Of a stretch of DNA of 27,975 nucleotides, positions 1 through 6,765 are shown in pieces. Source of the stretch: a virus; the IMG/VR virus record IMGVR_UViG_3300007539_000148, positions 1 through 27,975 of that record, one strand, 5' to 3'. Position numbers and translations under genes: made by a program. A model generated the notes under the pieces. It had not been told where the DNA came from. It saw only the letters and a program-made list of their open reading frames with translations, and did not search any database. Every line of letters starts with the position of its first letter. Position 1 is the first letter of the stretch.

Positions 1-745
1 TATCGCCAATGAATGCCACAGCACCACCCAATGCATCAGATATAGATAAAAGAGTAATTACATTCGCCTTAATACTATCTGCCCAAGCTGCATTAGCAAA
101 AGTATTCAGCGCATCTCCCATACCAGCAATAGATGATCCGATTCCAAATACTGCCAGACCGAGACCGATACCTGTCATAGCAAGTAAGAATGCTCCACCC
201 TTTTTCAGAAACTCCCAGTTGCCACCTTCAAACTCGTCACCAATACTAAGAAGAGTGACAACTTGTTTTTTAATATTGGCACCGTCTAAATCATTCAGTG
301 CGTTGAGTAGATAGCCTGCGCCACCTGCAAGTATACCTGCACCTGCTAAGAAAGCACCAGCACCTATTCCGGCACTAGAAGCAAGTCCACCGATTATACC
401 GCCAAGTTTTTTACCTAGTCCAGAAAGGAGTCCACCCTTTTTAGCATCAACAACAACATCACCATTGACGGTCACATCACCATCACCACCTGCACCACCA
501 AGACCAACACTTCTAGATGCTTCTCTAGCGGCTTCCAAATCCAAGCCAGCCTGCGATGCCTGTGCATCCCACCCTGCTTTTTGCATTTCATACAAATCAC
601 GCAAAGTGTTATGCATACTATCAACAGACTTGACAACATTCAAAAGACCTGCTCGTAGACTTTTTTGTAGTCTTTGTCTATTATCGGTGGCAGCGTTTAT
701 CTGCTCTTTACCAATCTGTTCATTAATGTCAGGCAATTCAGCCAT
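1..745 (-). CDS. Probable tail tape-measure protein, N-terminal part (runs off the left edge)
   Basis: This gene reads leftwards from an ATG at 745-743 and is open to base 1, giving 248 codons with no stop. The N-terminus is hydrophilic and helix-prone (MAELPDINEQIGKEQINA, residues 1-18), followed by an Ala/Glu-rich segment. Two long Gly/Ala-rich hydrophobic stretches come next, reading GIIGGLASSAGIGAGAFLAG and, further on, GIGLGLAVFGIGSSIAG. A motif of the form IK-x2-V-x-TLLSI-x-D occurs twice, 67 residues apart, so the protein seems built from tandem repeats. Long helical proteins with hydrophobic stretches lying after the tail assembly chaperone gene are typically tape-measure proteins, which set tail length. 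That role is inferred from position after gp26 and from composition; no T4 gp29 similarity is recognised. The start follows the EF-hand gene by 9 nt with a TAGGA-type ribosome site. A repetitive membrane-active structural protein is the main alternative. Confidence 0.6.
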   Translation of the reverse strand, partial: MAELPDINEQIGKEQINAATDNRQRLQKSLRAGLLNVVKSVDSMHNTLRDLYEMQKAGWDAQASQAGLDLEAAREASRSVGLGGAGGDGDVTVNGDVVVDAKKGGLLSGLGKKLGGIIGGLASSAGIGAGAFLAGAGILAGGAGYLLNALNDLDGANIKKQVVTLLSIGDEFEGGNWEFLKKGGAFLLAMTGIGLGLAVFGIGSSIAGMGDALNTFANAAWADSIKANVITLLSISDALGGAVAFIGD

Positions 746-754
746 GGATTATTC

Positions 755-1096
755 CTACTTCTTCTTATTTGCAATAGCATCTGCACCAAAGAAAGCAGAT
801 ACTAGAACTGCAATAGATGCAAAGTATGTTGGTGCAATGTCTGCAATCAACTCTGATGCTTGGTCAAGACCTAGAATAGAAGTTAAAGCAATGCCTATTG
901 GATAAATCAATAGACCAATAAGAGAGAACCATGCCATCTTACGAATAGCATCTCTCTGTGCATCTTTATCTTCTAGTTCTTTTCTCTTAAATTCCAAATG
1001 CATCTCCATTTCTTCTTTTGAGATGTGACCATCACCATTTGCGTCCATGCCTTCGACAGCAGCCGCATCAATAGTCTTCTTGTTTTCTTCAGCCAT
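755..1096 (-). CDS. EF-hand protein with two transmembrane helices, holin-like
   Basis: This 113-aa protein has one complete EF-hand calcium-binding loop, DANGDGHISKEE (residues 18-29), with acidic or amide ligands at loop positions 1, 3 and 5 and Glu at position 12. A charged helix (about 30-53) follows. Two hydrophobic membrane segments then lie at about 54-75 and 88-109, and the C-terminus is basic (NKKK). One loop plus two membrane spans in a small protein resembles holin-like or membrane-anchoring phage proteins, but no specific family is recognised. It starts 5 nt after the stop of the small ORF next to gp26 and ends 9 nt before the probable tape-measure gene, so it belongs to the same leftward late operon. 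It might act in the membrane at infection or lysis; this is inference. Coding is certain, function is not. Confidence 0.75.
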   Translation of the reverse strand: MAEENKKTIDAAAVEGMDANGDGHISKEEMEMHLEFKRKELEDKDAQRDAIRKMAWFSLIGLLIYPIGIALTSILGLDQASELIADIAPTYFASIAVLVSAFFGADAIANKKK

Positions 1097-1101
1097 GTGA
1101 C

Positions 1102-1278
1102 TTACCTCTTTCTTGCTTTTTGTCTTTCTTCTTCTTCTTCGAGATATTGTTTTAGCAAAGTCACATAGATATTCCTTTCAAAAGGAATCATACTATCAAG
1201 TTCATTCAATGAATATTTATGATGTTGCATAAGTGCAAAGTTCATATGATACATATTCGTCAGTGAATCATGTATCAT
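1102..1278 (-). CDS. Small tail-assembly-chaperone-like ORF, probably read as a -1 frameshift extension of gp26
   Basis: The ORF has 58 codons (MIHDSLTNMYHMN to the basic end RQKARKR) and contains the segment LNELDSMIPFERNIYVTLL followed by a Glu-rich helix. Its ATG overlaps the gp26 stop as ATGA, and the ORF lies in the -1 frame of gp26. No Shine-Dalgarno is visible ahead of the ATG; instead there is a slippery T7 run and a hairpin whose stem contains this ATG. The likely main product is therefore a gp26 extension: 231 gp26 residues, then Tyr-Leu-Ala, then these 58 residues, 292 aa in total. The arrangement matches the lambda G/GT type of tail assembly chaperone, where a minor frameshifted form recruits tail-tube and tape-measure proteins. 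Independent translation by coupling at ATGA remains possible. Confidence 0.75.
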   Translation of the reverse strand: MIHDSLTNMYHMNFALMQHHKYSLNELDSMIPFERNIYVTLLKQYLEEEEERQKARKR

Positions 1279-1293
1279 TGCAAGGTAAAAAAA
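1246..1293 (-). promoter_or_regulatory. Candidate -1 programmed ribosomal frameshift signal at the end of gp26
   Basis: On the minus strand, seven T residues (1293-1287) are phased as T TTT TTT in the gp26 frame (codons AGT TTT TTT ACC). After an 8-nt spacer (1286-1279), a perfect inverted repeat begins: ATGATACAT (1278-1270) pairs with ATGTATCAT (1254-1246). Inside it, after one bulged G (1269), ATTC (1268-1265) pairs with GAAT (1258-1255) around the 6-nt loop ACTGAC. Slippage by -1 avoids the gp26 TGA at 1277-1275 and enters the small ORF in frame. A slippery heptamer plus a hairpin 5-9 nt downstream is the known layout of programmed -1 signals. The geometry is read directly; frameshifting itself is inferred. 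Confidence 0.75.
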
Positions 1294-1979
1294 CTTTGCA
1301 GACCCTCCACTAGCATCTCATCATTTTCACCACACTTAGCACATTTCCATTCTACTGTGTGTGATAATTTTGGCATACCTTCAAAGAAAGAAGAGATGTG
1401 TCTAAATTGTGCTTGATTTAAACCATTAACCCATTCTTCAATTTCTTTATCAGTAAATTCATTGTAAATTTGATCTTTATCATAAACATATTCTATACAA
1501 TCACAAATCATACGAAATAGTGAATTGGTATCTTCACCTTCCATTTTCAAAATAATATCAAGTGTTGGATATTTTAGTTTTACACCAACATCATCAGTTA
1601 GCATAATATTTGTATCTTTTACTTCACCCTTGACCTTAATGTCATCTAGATTAATTTGAATTTCTGTTTTATGTTTACATTCAGTTTCGCCAGTATGACC
1701 TACACTTGCGTTGATAACTTCACCAACAGATTTACCTCTAACTTTTAGAAAAAGATATTCGATATCAAAGGTTGACAATTTATCGATGTCAATATCATTC
1801 ACAATACAATTTTTAAGTAGGTTTACAATTGCGTTTGAAATTTCTTTGTTGTCTTGTCCTTCAAGTGCAATGAGAAGAACTTTCTCTTCACCGACTAGAA
1901 AAGGACGATATTTGATTTCTTCTTTTGTGGAAGGAATCGCATCAAAAAACTCTGGTGTAGAGATTTTAGGTAAGGCCAT
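1275..1979 (-). CDS. 26: gp26-like baseplate protein (T4 baseplate protein family)
   Basis: The protein has 234 aa; T4 gp26 is 208 aa. The N-terminus (MALPKISTPEFFDAIPST, then IKYRPFLVGEEKVLLIALEG at about residues 23-42) is the hallmark of the T4 baseplate gp26 family, thought to act in assembly of the central hub. A Cys-Lys-His element lies near residue 100, and a Cys-x2-Cys pair near the C-terminus (WKCAKCGEN), suggesting a bound metal. The start has a strong ribosome site (AGGAG, 1990-1986, 6 nt before the ATG). The gene ends in a slippery T run and overlaps the next ORF as ATGA, an unusual ending that suggests a gp26 population with a frameshifted extension. Position ahead of the probable tape-measure gene supports a tail-assembly-chaperone role. 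Family assignment is good; the division of labour between short and long forms is inference. Confidence 0.85.
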   Translation of the reverse strand: MALPKISTPEFFDAIPSTKEEIKYRPFLVGEEKVLLIALEGQDNKEISNAIVNLLKNCIVNDIDIDKLSTFDIEYLFLKVRGKSVGEVINASVGHTGETECKHKTEIQINLDDIKVKGEVKDTNIMLTDDVGVKLKYPTLDIILKMEGEDTNSLFRMICDCIEYVYDKDQIYNEFTDKEIEEWVNGLNQAQFRHISSFFEGMPKLSHTVEWKCAKCGENDEMLVEGLQSFFTLQ

Positions 1980-1996
1980 AATTTACTCCTATAAAA

Positions 1997-2692
1997 TTAT
2001 AATCTGATAGCACCAAATGGTGTATTCACTGTACCAGTTGCACCGAGTCCACTCTGTGCTGATATATTTCCAAGACCAGGCACTCTTGCTGAAGCCGCAA
2101 GTCCGCCAGGTCCAAATGAGAATCCAAAAGAAGCACCCAAGCCAGGTTGATCTGAACGATTGAATACAACTTTATAATCTCTGTAAGCCATTGTCACAGT
2201 CAGTTTTGCTGGAGCATCATCACCCCATGACATACCAACAGGCCCTATGTTGATAGGATATGCTTCTAATAGAGTATGTATACTGTTTAGTTGACCTGCT
2301 TCTCCATACTGACGAATGTTCAATGTTCCTGTGATGGTGTCATAATATTCGACATTGTATTTTCCGTTGCCTGTTCCAAAAGAGTTTGAACCAGAAATAA
2401 CATTCACCCAGTTCTCAAAATATTCCTTTTCTCTCATATCTTCACTGAGAAGAAATGTCAAGTTAGCATCACCTACTAGTGAACCATATGGTATTTTTCT
2501 TATATGCCCGTAGATACGATATTCAGTCGTTGTTACTGTTCGGCCTGGAAGTTCAACACTATCGCAACGAATCATCATATCTCTTTCAAGATCCGATTCA
2601 CCAACACCAGTGATCTGAACTTCAAAATGAGATGCTTTTGCGATGCCGCTTTTGTTGAGTGATGCAACAAGGTTTTGGACATTGAGTGTCAT
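1997..2692 (-). CDS. gp19/gp54-family tail-tube-like protein, candidate baseplate tail-tube initiator
   Basis: This 231-aa protein has features of the T4 gp19 tail-tube fold: an early LNVQNLVASLNKSGIAKASH segment, SVELPGRTVTTTEYRIYGH (about residues 46-64), IPYG, then a SEDMREKEYFENWVNVI helix (about 83-99) and a late TVTMAYRDYKVVF strand (about 165-177). About 50 Gly/Ala-rich residues follow at the C-terminus. It is longer than the major tube protein (163 aa in T4) and shorter than gp54 (320 aa). Lying among baseplate genes rather than beside a sheath gene, it is more likely the tube initiator or a tube-like baseplate ring than the main tube. The start overlaps the stop of the upstream 194-aa gene as ATGA, indicating translational coupling. 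The gp54 identity is tentative. Confidence 0.7.
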   Translation of the reverse strand: MTLNVQNLVASLNKSGIAKASHFEVQITGVGESDLERDMMIRCDSVELPGRTVTTTEYRIYGHIRKIPYGSLVGDANLTFLLSEDMREKEYFENWVNVISGSNSFGTGNGKYNVEYYDTITGTLNIRQYGEAGQLNSIHTLLEAYPINIGPVGMSWGDDAPAKLTVTMAYRDYKVVFNRSDQPGLGASFGFSFGPGGLAASARVPGLGNISAQSGLGATGTVNTPFGAIRL

Positions 2693-3273
2693 GTTATCAT
2701 CTTCCTACTGTCTGCCCATACCGTTGTCTTTCTTGCTTTCTCAAATCTTTCTACTGGAAGGAATAATGCGATATCCCATTCTGTCGAATCAATCTTTACA
2801 AATCTTGAACGAACATGAGCATTTAGATATTTTTTAAATGTTGGTTTAAAGTATCTATATTTAGACGCACCATTCAATAAATCATAGGATAATCTCAATC
2901 TGGTGCTTTCATCATATCTACGATTGTTTACTATATCATAAAGAGAATCCATAAGTTTTGCTCTGAGTCTGTATGGTAAATAGTGTAGATTGATACCATA
3001 AAAACCATCACTTGTATTCGCAACTTTGAATATGAGTGGAAATCTATCATAGTAAGGCAAATCTTTTTTACCTTTCGGATCATAGAAAAAGAAATACATA
3101 TGACCTACTGCCGCACGATTTTTAAGTCTATCTCTATCTTTAGAGACAGCAGAAGGTGTGGTTCTCGATTGTCTTGCTTGATTACGAAACCAATCTCTAG
3201 AGGCTTCTTGTCGTGCTGGAACTTCACCAGCACGAACACCTCTCAGCAAAAGATCGTCAAATACAGTTGCCAT
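2689..3273 (-). CDS. Conserved-looking T4-like phage protein of unknown role, 194 aa
   Basis: The protein begins MATVFDDLLLRGVRAGEVPA and is rich in Arg, Tyr and Phe. The centre reads VGHMYFFFYDPKGKKDLPYY (about residues 56-75), then FYGINLHYLPYRLRAKLMD (about 92-110), and the C-terminal third is basic and helical. There is no signal peptide or membrane segment. It is the second gene of the leftward operon, coupled to gp4 by a TAATG overlap and to the tube-like protein by ATGA, so it is very likely a virion or virion-assembly protein. In T4 the gene next to gp4 is gene 2 (DNA-end protector, 274 aa); that identity is suggested only by position and is not supported by a motif I can name. Coding is certain, function unassigned. 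Confidence 0.8.
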   Translation of the reverse strand: MATVFDDLLLRGVRAGEVPARQEASRDWFRNQARQSRTTPSAVSKDRDRLKNRAAVGHMYFFFYDPKGKKDLPYYDRFPLIFKVANTSDGFYGINLHYLPYRLRAKLMDSLYDIVNNRRYDESTRLRLSYDLLNGASKYRYFKPTFKKYLNAHVRSRFVKIDSTEWDIALFLPVERFEKARKTTVWADSRKMIT

Positions 3274-3713
3274 TAGTATTTAATCCCTAGTTCTTTTTCT
3301 GTAATGATCATAAACTTCCACTTTCTGTCTTTACAGAACTCAATAGCGGCTTCCCATTTACTCTTATTTATACCCCATGTCTTTACTTCGTATAAATACT
3401 TCTTAGTAAGACGCTTTTGTGGTTTTGGTTCTTTTGTTTCCTTAGAAGGTTTCACCTCAATCATAATAGTCTCCAGTTTACCTTCTTTGTTCTTAACACG
3501 AATGAGAAAGTCTGGAAAATAACGATGGTATCTGCCGTCAATAGGTGATTTGTATGGCACTATTACTTCTTCAGAACTCCACTTCAAAACATTTGGATTC
3601 TGATCAAAATAGCGCATACAGTTTCGTTCCCACAAAGAACGATAAATAATGTTTGTAGGATCGCCACGATATTTTTGTGGAAACTTAGGACGAAATTTAC
3701 CTTTATAAGCCAT
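3273..3713 (-). CDS. 4: gp4 head-completion protein (TnsA-like nuclease fold)
   Basis: The protein is 146 aa, close to T4 gp4 (150 aa). The N-terminal region (GKFRPKFPQKYRGDPTNIIY, about residues 5-24, then SLWERNCMRYFDQNPNVLKW, about 26-45) and the core YFPDFLIRVKN...IMIEVKP (about 65-88) show the PD-(D/E)xK-like pattern of the TnsA N-terminal family to which gp4 belongs: Glu near 29, Asp near 67 and Glu-x-Lys near 86-88. In T4, gp4 acts on the packaged head before tail attachment. It is the first gene of the leftward operon. Its ATG is 12 bp from the divergent gp48 ATG, so any promoter for it must overlap gp48 coding sequence. Identity is confident; nuclease activity is inferred from family. 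Confidence 0.9.
   Translation of the reverse strand: MAYKGKFRPKFPQKYRGDPTNIIYRSLWERNCMRYFDQNPNVLKWSSEEVIVPYKSPIDGRYHRYFPDFLIRVKNKEGKLETIMIEVKPSKETKEPKPQKRLTKKYLYEVKTWGINKSKWEAAIEFCKDRKWKFMIITEKELGIKY
3365..3372 (-). promoter_or_regulatory. Candidate T4-type late promoter box (TATAAATA, minus strand)
   Basis: The minus strand reads TATAAATA exactly, inside the gp4 gene and about 92 nt upstream of the 194-aa gene start. This is the T4 late-promoter -10 consensus recognised by the gp55-type sigma factor. In AT-rich DNA such an 8-mer is expected by chance a couple of times per strand in a window this long, so position is the only support. Confidence 0.3.
3391..3398 (+). promoter_or_regulatory. 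Candidate T4-type late promoter box (TATAAATA) for the rightward cluster
   Basis: An exact TATAAATA on the plus strand lies inside gp4, 328 nt upstream of the gp48 start. A closer near-match, GATAAATA (3641-3648, 7 of 8), is 78 nt upstream of gp48 and may be the better candidate. Because only 12 bp separate the divergent genes, a promoter for gp48 has to lie within gp4. Chance occurrence cannot be excluded. Confidence 0.3.
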
Positions 3714-3725
3714 ATGGATATTTAG

Positions 3726-4850
3726 ATGTCAATAATAAAGAAACCAAGCATAAATGTAAGAGGCAGTCAAGTTACAGCATCAGGAACACTTGATCCTTCT
3801 GGCGGAACTGGCGCTTTCTCAATCTCTGCTGGACCTAACGGTATATCTGGTAATTTTTCATTTAGAGAAAAACTTAATCGTAAGGTTCAAAATAGTAGAG
3901 TTAGAGGTCCACTTGCTTCTTTATATAGACCCAATGGAGGAAAGACAAACCGACCTATCGTTTTTCCTTTAGATTTAGATGATGAACATTATATGATTTA
4001 CAATGTAATTGAAAGAAGAAGACCGAGTCAAAAAAATGAAGGCACAGATCGTATCATTCGTAGCATTGTTTTACCTATTCCAGCAAACCTTCAAGTAGAA
4101 TATAAAGCAGGATATGAAAACACTTCACTAGGCGCCCTTGGCTCTATGGCTCAAGGTTCAATGGGAGGTGCTGAAATTGGTGCGGCGTTCAGTTCAATCT
4201 CAGATTTTGTTGGTGAAAAAGTAACGGCCGCAAAAAATGCATTTAAAAATGACACAAGTGATGCAGTTTCTAAAACAGCGGCAGTGGCAATAGGTGGTGC
4301 TGTTTTTGCAGGTGCTATAGGAGCGGCTGGGCCTCTTGGTGCTATTGTTGGTGCGAATCCTGTTGAAAGTGTAATTACTGGTTTACTACAAGATGAAGGT
4401 CTAGCAATCAATCCACATATGGCTGTAGTCTTCAAGGGTGTTGATTTTAGAACACATCAATTTCAATACAAATTTGTTGCAAAAAATCAAGAAGAGAGTG
4501 ACAGACTAAAAGAACTTATCAACTTGTTAAGATTTCATATGTTACCTTCATATAAATTTGGTACAGAAAGAGCAGGTTTCGCATTTGTATATCCTGATGA
4601 ATTTAGAATTGAATTTAGCGAAAAACTTTCATCATATCTTTTTGATATTGGTACATCCGTTCTTACAGACTTTTCGGTTAATTATAACGGCGAAAGTATA
4701 CCAACATTCTTTGAAACCACAGGCGCACCAGTATCTATTAATATCTCAATGACTTTCCAAGAAACTCGTATTCTTACAAGAGAAGGTTTCGATGAAATTG
4801 AATATGCATCAGATAATCTAGATGAAGCCGGAAGACCAACAGAGATTTAA
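3726..4850 (+). CDS. 48: gp48 baseplate tail-tube cap
   Basis: The protein has 374 aa; T4 gp48 has 364. It carries the family pattern IVFPLDLDDEHYMIYNVIE (about residues 78-96), then LPIPANLQVEYKAGYEN (about 116-132), a long Gly/Ala-rich hydrophobic insert (about 135-208), and the conserved late block NPHMAVVFKGVDFRTHQFQY (about 230-249) followed by an Asn-Gln-Glu-Glu-Ser helix. Family knowledge: gp48 sits on the hub and, with gp54, forms the platform from which the tail tube polymerises. It is the first gene of the rightward cluster and ends 3 nt before gp53. The start has almost no leader because gp4 begins 12 bp away on the other strand, and no clear Shine-Dalgarno is seen. The hydrophobic insert could be a flexible or membrane-active segment. 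Confidence 0.87.
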   Translation: MSIIKKPSINVRGSQVTASGTLDPSGGTGAFSISAGPNGISGNFSFREKLNRKVQNSRVRGPLASLYRPNGGKTNRPIVFPLDLDDEHYMIYNVIERRRPSQKNEGTDRIIRSIVLPIPANLQVEYKAGYENTSLGALGSMAQGSMGGAEIGAAFSSISDFVGEKVTAAKNAFKNDTSDAVSKTAAVAIGGAVFAGAIGAAGPLGAIVGANPVESVITGLLQDEGLAINPHMAVVFKGVDFRTHQFQYKFVAKNQEESDRLKELINLLRFHMLPSYKFGTERAGFAFVYPDEFRIEFSEKLSSYLFDIGTSVLTDFSVNYNGESIPTFFETTGAPVSINISMTFQETRILTREGFDEIEYASDNLDEAGRPTEI

Positions 4851-4853
4851 GTT

Positions 4854-5426
4854 ATGTCTAATTACTTTTCATATTTTCCAACAACACTGCACGATCTAAG
4901 AAACACTGGTAGACCAACAGAGGTTACCAATATCCTTCGTAGATTTAAAGTAAAAGATACTCTAAGACAAAGAACAGATGTTTTTTATGAGTATAGTATA
5001 CAAGAAGGTGATAGACCTGATGTAATTGCCGAGAAGTATTATGGTAATTCAAAATATGCTTGGGTCATTCTACTCTTCAATAATATAATTGATCCTTTTT
5101 ATGACTGGCCGTTATTTAGCAAAGATTTTGATAGATATATCATTGGTAAATACGGTAGTATAGCATCTGCAAGAAACACCACAAAAGAATACTACAAAAT
5201 ACTATCGCAAGCAACTGTCAAAAATGATGGCACTAGGGTTGAAAGAAGAGAACTTCAAGTTGATGAGACTACATTCAATACATTAGATCCAAATTTTCGT
5301 AGAAGTGTATCTTCTTATGAATGGGAAGTGGATAAAAATGAAGACAAAAAACAGATTCGCCTACTAGAACCCAGATACCTGTCTAAAATCATTGATGAAG
5401 TAGAGACAATACTACAGGAAGAATAA
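4854..5426 (+). CDS. 53: gp53 baseplate wedge subunit
   Basis: The protein has 190 aa, close to T4 gp53 (196 aa). The sequence carries the gp53 landmarks: an N-terminal SNYFSYFPTTLH, then a LysM-like segment YSIQEGDRPDVIAEKYYGNS (about residues 47-66) followed by YAWVILLFNNIIDPFYDWPL (about 68-87). The C-terminus ends in LLEPRYLSKIIDEVETIL (about 169-186). In T4, gp53 clamps neighbouring wedges together when they assemble around the hub. It lies between gp48 (3 nt upstream) and the gp27-like hub (1 nt downstream). Confidence 0.9.
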   Translation: MSNYFSYFPTTLHDLRNTGRPTEVTNILRRFKVKDTLRQRTDVFYEYSIQEGDRPDVIAEKYYGNSKYAWVILLFNNIIDPFYDWPLFSKDFDRYIIGKYGSIASARNTTKEYYKILSQATVKNDGTRVERRELQVDETTFNTLDPNFRRSVSSYEWEVDKNEDKKQIRLLEPRYLSKIIDEVETILQEE

Positions 5427-5427
5427 T

Positions 5428-6765
5428 ATGGCCGTTGAAGGTTACAGACAAGCAGGCGACATTGAACTCAACAATTTGACGCTTATGGCTCGTTCAGGTC
5501 AGCAATTTGACCTGACAGAGTTGATGCTTGAGGTAAACATATATCAAGACTTATACAATAAAGAAATGACTTGTGAGATTGCCATCTCAGATGCAACAGG
5601 TTTGATGGATTTCATTAAACCAGCAGGCGATGAAATAGGCGGTTTTACTGGTGCAGAACTTTTGTTTCTTTCATACAGAACACCAGACGACAATATTCCT
5701 AAAAATAGACATATTTTTATTTTACATAGTATTGAAAATAGACAGAGTGTTGACGAAAAGATTGAAACATATGTATTGCTTGGTGCATCTATAGAAACAA
5801 TTTCTATCGCAGATAAAAAGATTTCTCGTAGTTATGGTGGTGATAAAGGTAATACTATCAGTAATATGATCAAAAGTATTCATAAAGAGTTTTATGAAAG
5901 TGAACTGATTACAAAGATTTATACAAATATTAGAGAAGCAAATTTTAATGTTAAAAAGAAACTCACTGTAGATGAAACTAAAAGTAAGCACAGATATGTA
6001 ATACCAAATTTATCTGTAGAAAAAACTATCGACTTTTTAGTTAGAGAATCTGAGGGCGATGATATTGCCTCATTGTATACTTTCTATGAAGATACAAACG
6101 GATATAATTTTAGAAATGTGTCAGAACTCGTAAAGCAAGAAGATAAAGAAATATACAAATGGGAGCCCTCAAACTACACTGAAGGCGGTCAAGGTAAAGA
6201 TTCCTCTAACTTAGATGCGTTTAAGATTATTCGTTATGAGGTTGTGAAAGATAGTAACTTGCTGGAGAATATTGAATCCGGACTTTATGCGTCTCGTACA
6301 ATATTAATTGATCCTCTAAGAAAGAAAAATATTGTAAGAAACTATGACTATAAAAAACAATATACAAAGTTTAGTAAACTTCAAAAGTTTCGTATACCTG
6401 GAGGTTCAGAGTCAACCGCAGTTGTTGACATGATGACTACTCGATTTGAACATGATCAATTGCCTGTTTTTAGAAATGAAAATGTATTACCAAAAACTTT
6501 AGAAAGAACATTGCCTTTCAGAAGAAGTTATGCGGCACATCTGAACAATAAAGTGCTTGAAGTCACACTTCATGGAAATTCTACACTGAATGTTGGTGAT
6601 GTTCTGTTCCTTAGTTTTCCAGTTATGAGTACTGGAGAGGAACAATTGCGAGAAGATAAATATATGACAGGCAGACATCTTATCACATCTTTGAGACATA
6701 AATTTGATAAGAGAACTCATGTAACAGTAATCGAGTGTATCAAAGACACAGGATTTAAGAAATGA
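5428..6765 (+). CDS. 27: gp27-like baseplate hub protein
   Basis: The protein has 445 aa; T4 gp27 has 391. It fits the hub fold shared with gpD/VgrG-type proteins: an early β-barrel region (SGQQFDLTELMLEVNIYQDL, about residues 23-42, then EMTCEIAISDATGLMDFIKP), a middle region with FLVRESEGDDIASLYTFYED (about 203-222), and a late barrel with LHGNSTLNVGDVLFLSFPV (about 380-398) and HLITSLRHKFD. The hub trimer links the six-fold tail tube to the three-fold spike. Placement in the same operon as gp48, gp53 and the gp5-like spike fits. The last codons overlap the kinase gene as ATGA. Assignment rests on fold pattern and position. Confidence 0.8.
   Translation: MAVEGYRQAGDIELNNLTLMARSGQQFDLTELMLEVNIYQDLYNKEMTCEIAISDATGLMDFIKPAGDEIGGFTGAELLFLSYRTPDDNIPKNRHIFILHSIENRQSVDEKIETYVLLGASIETISIADKKISRSYGGDKGNTISNMIKSIHKEFYESELITKIYTNIREANFNVKKKLTVDETKSKHRYVIPNLSVEKTIDFLVRESEGDDIASLYTFYEDTNGYNFRNVSELVKQEDKEIYKWEPSNYTEGGQGKDSSNLDAFKIIRYEVVKDSNLLENIESGLYASRTILIDPLRKKNIVRNYDYKKQYTKFSKLQKFRIPGGSESTAVVDMMTTRFEHDQLPVFRNENVLPKTLERTLPFRRSYAAHLNNKVLEVTLHGNSTLNVGDVLFLSFPVMSTGEEQLREDKYMTGRHLITSLRHKFDKRTHVTVIECIKDTGFKK

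Noticed and set aside
465-905. Forward ORF opposite the EF-hand and tape-measure genes
   Set aside because: It runs across two reverse-strand genes with clear protein features and its translation is Ser/Pro/Cys-rich without pattern.
3714-3725. A short plus-strand ATG...TAG (3 codons) just ahead of gp48
   Set aside because: Too short to be a leader peptide of known type and it overlaps the gap between divergent genes; most likely chance.
6655-6662. Near-match late promoter GATAAATA about 100 nt upstream of the kinase
   Set aside because: One mismatch in AT-rich coding DNA; no independent support.
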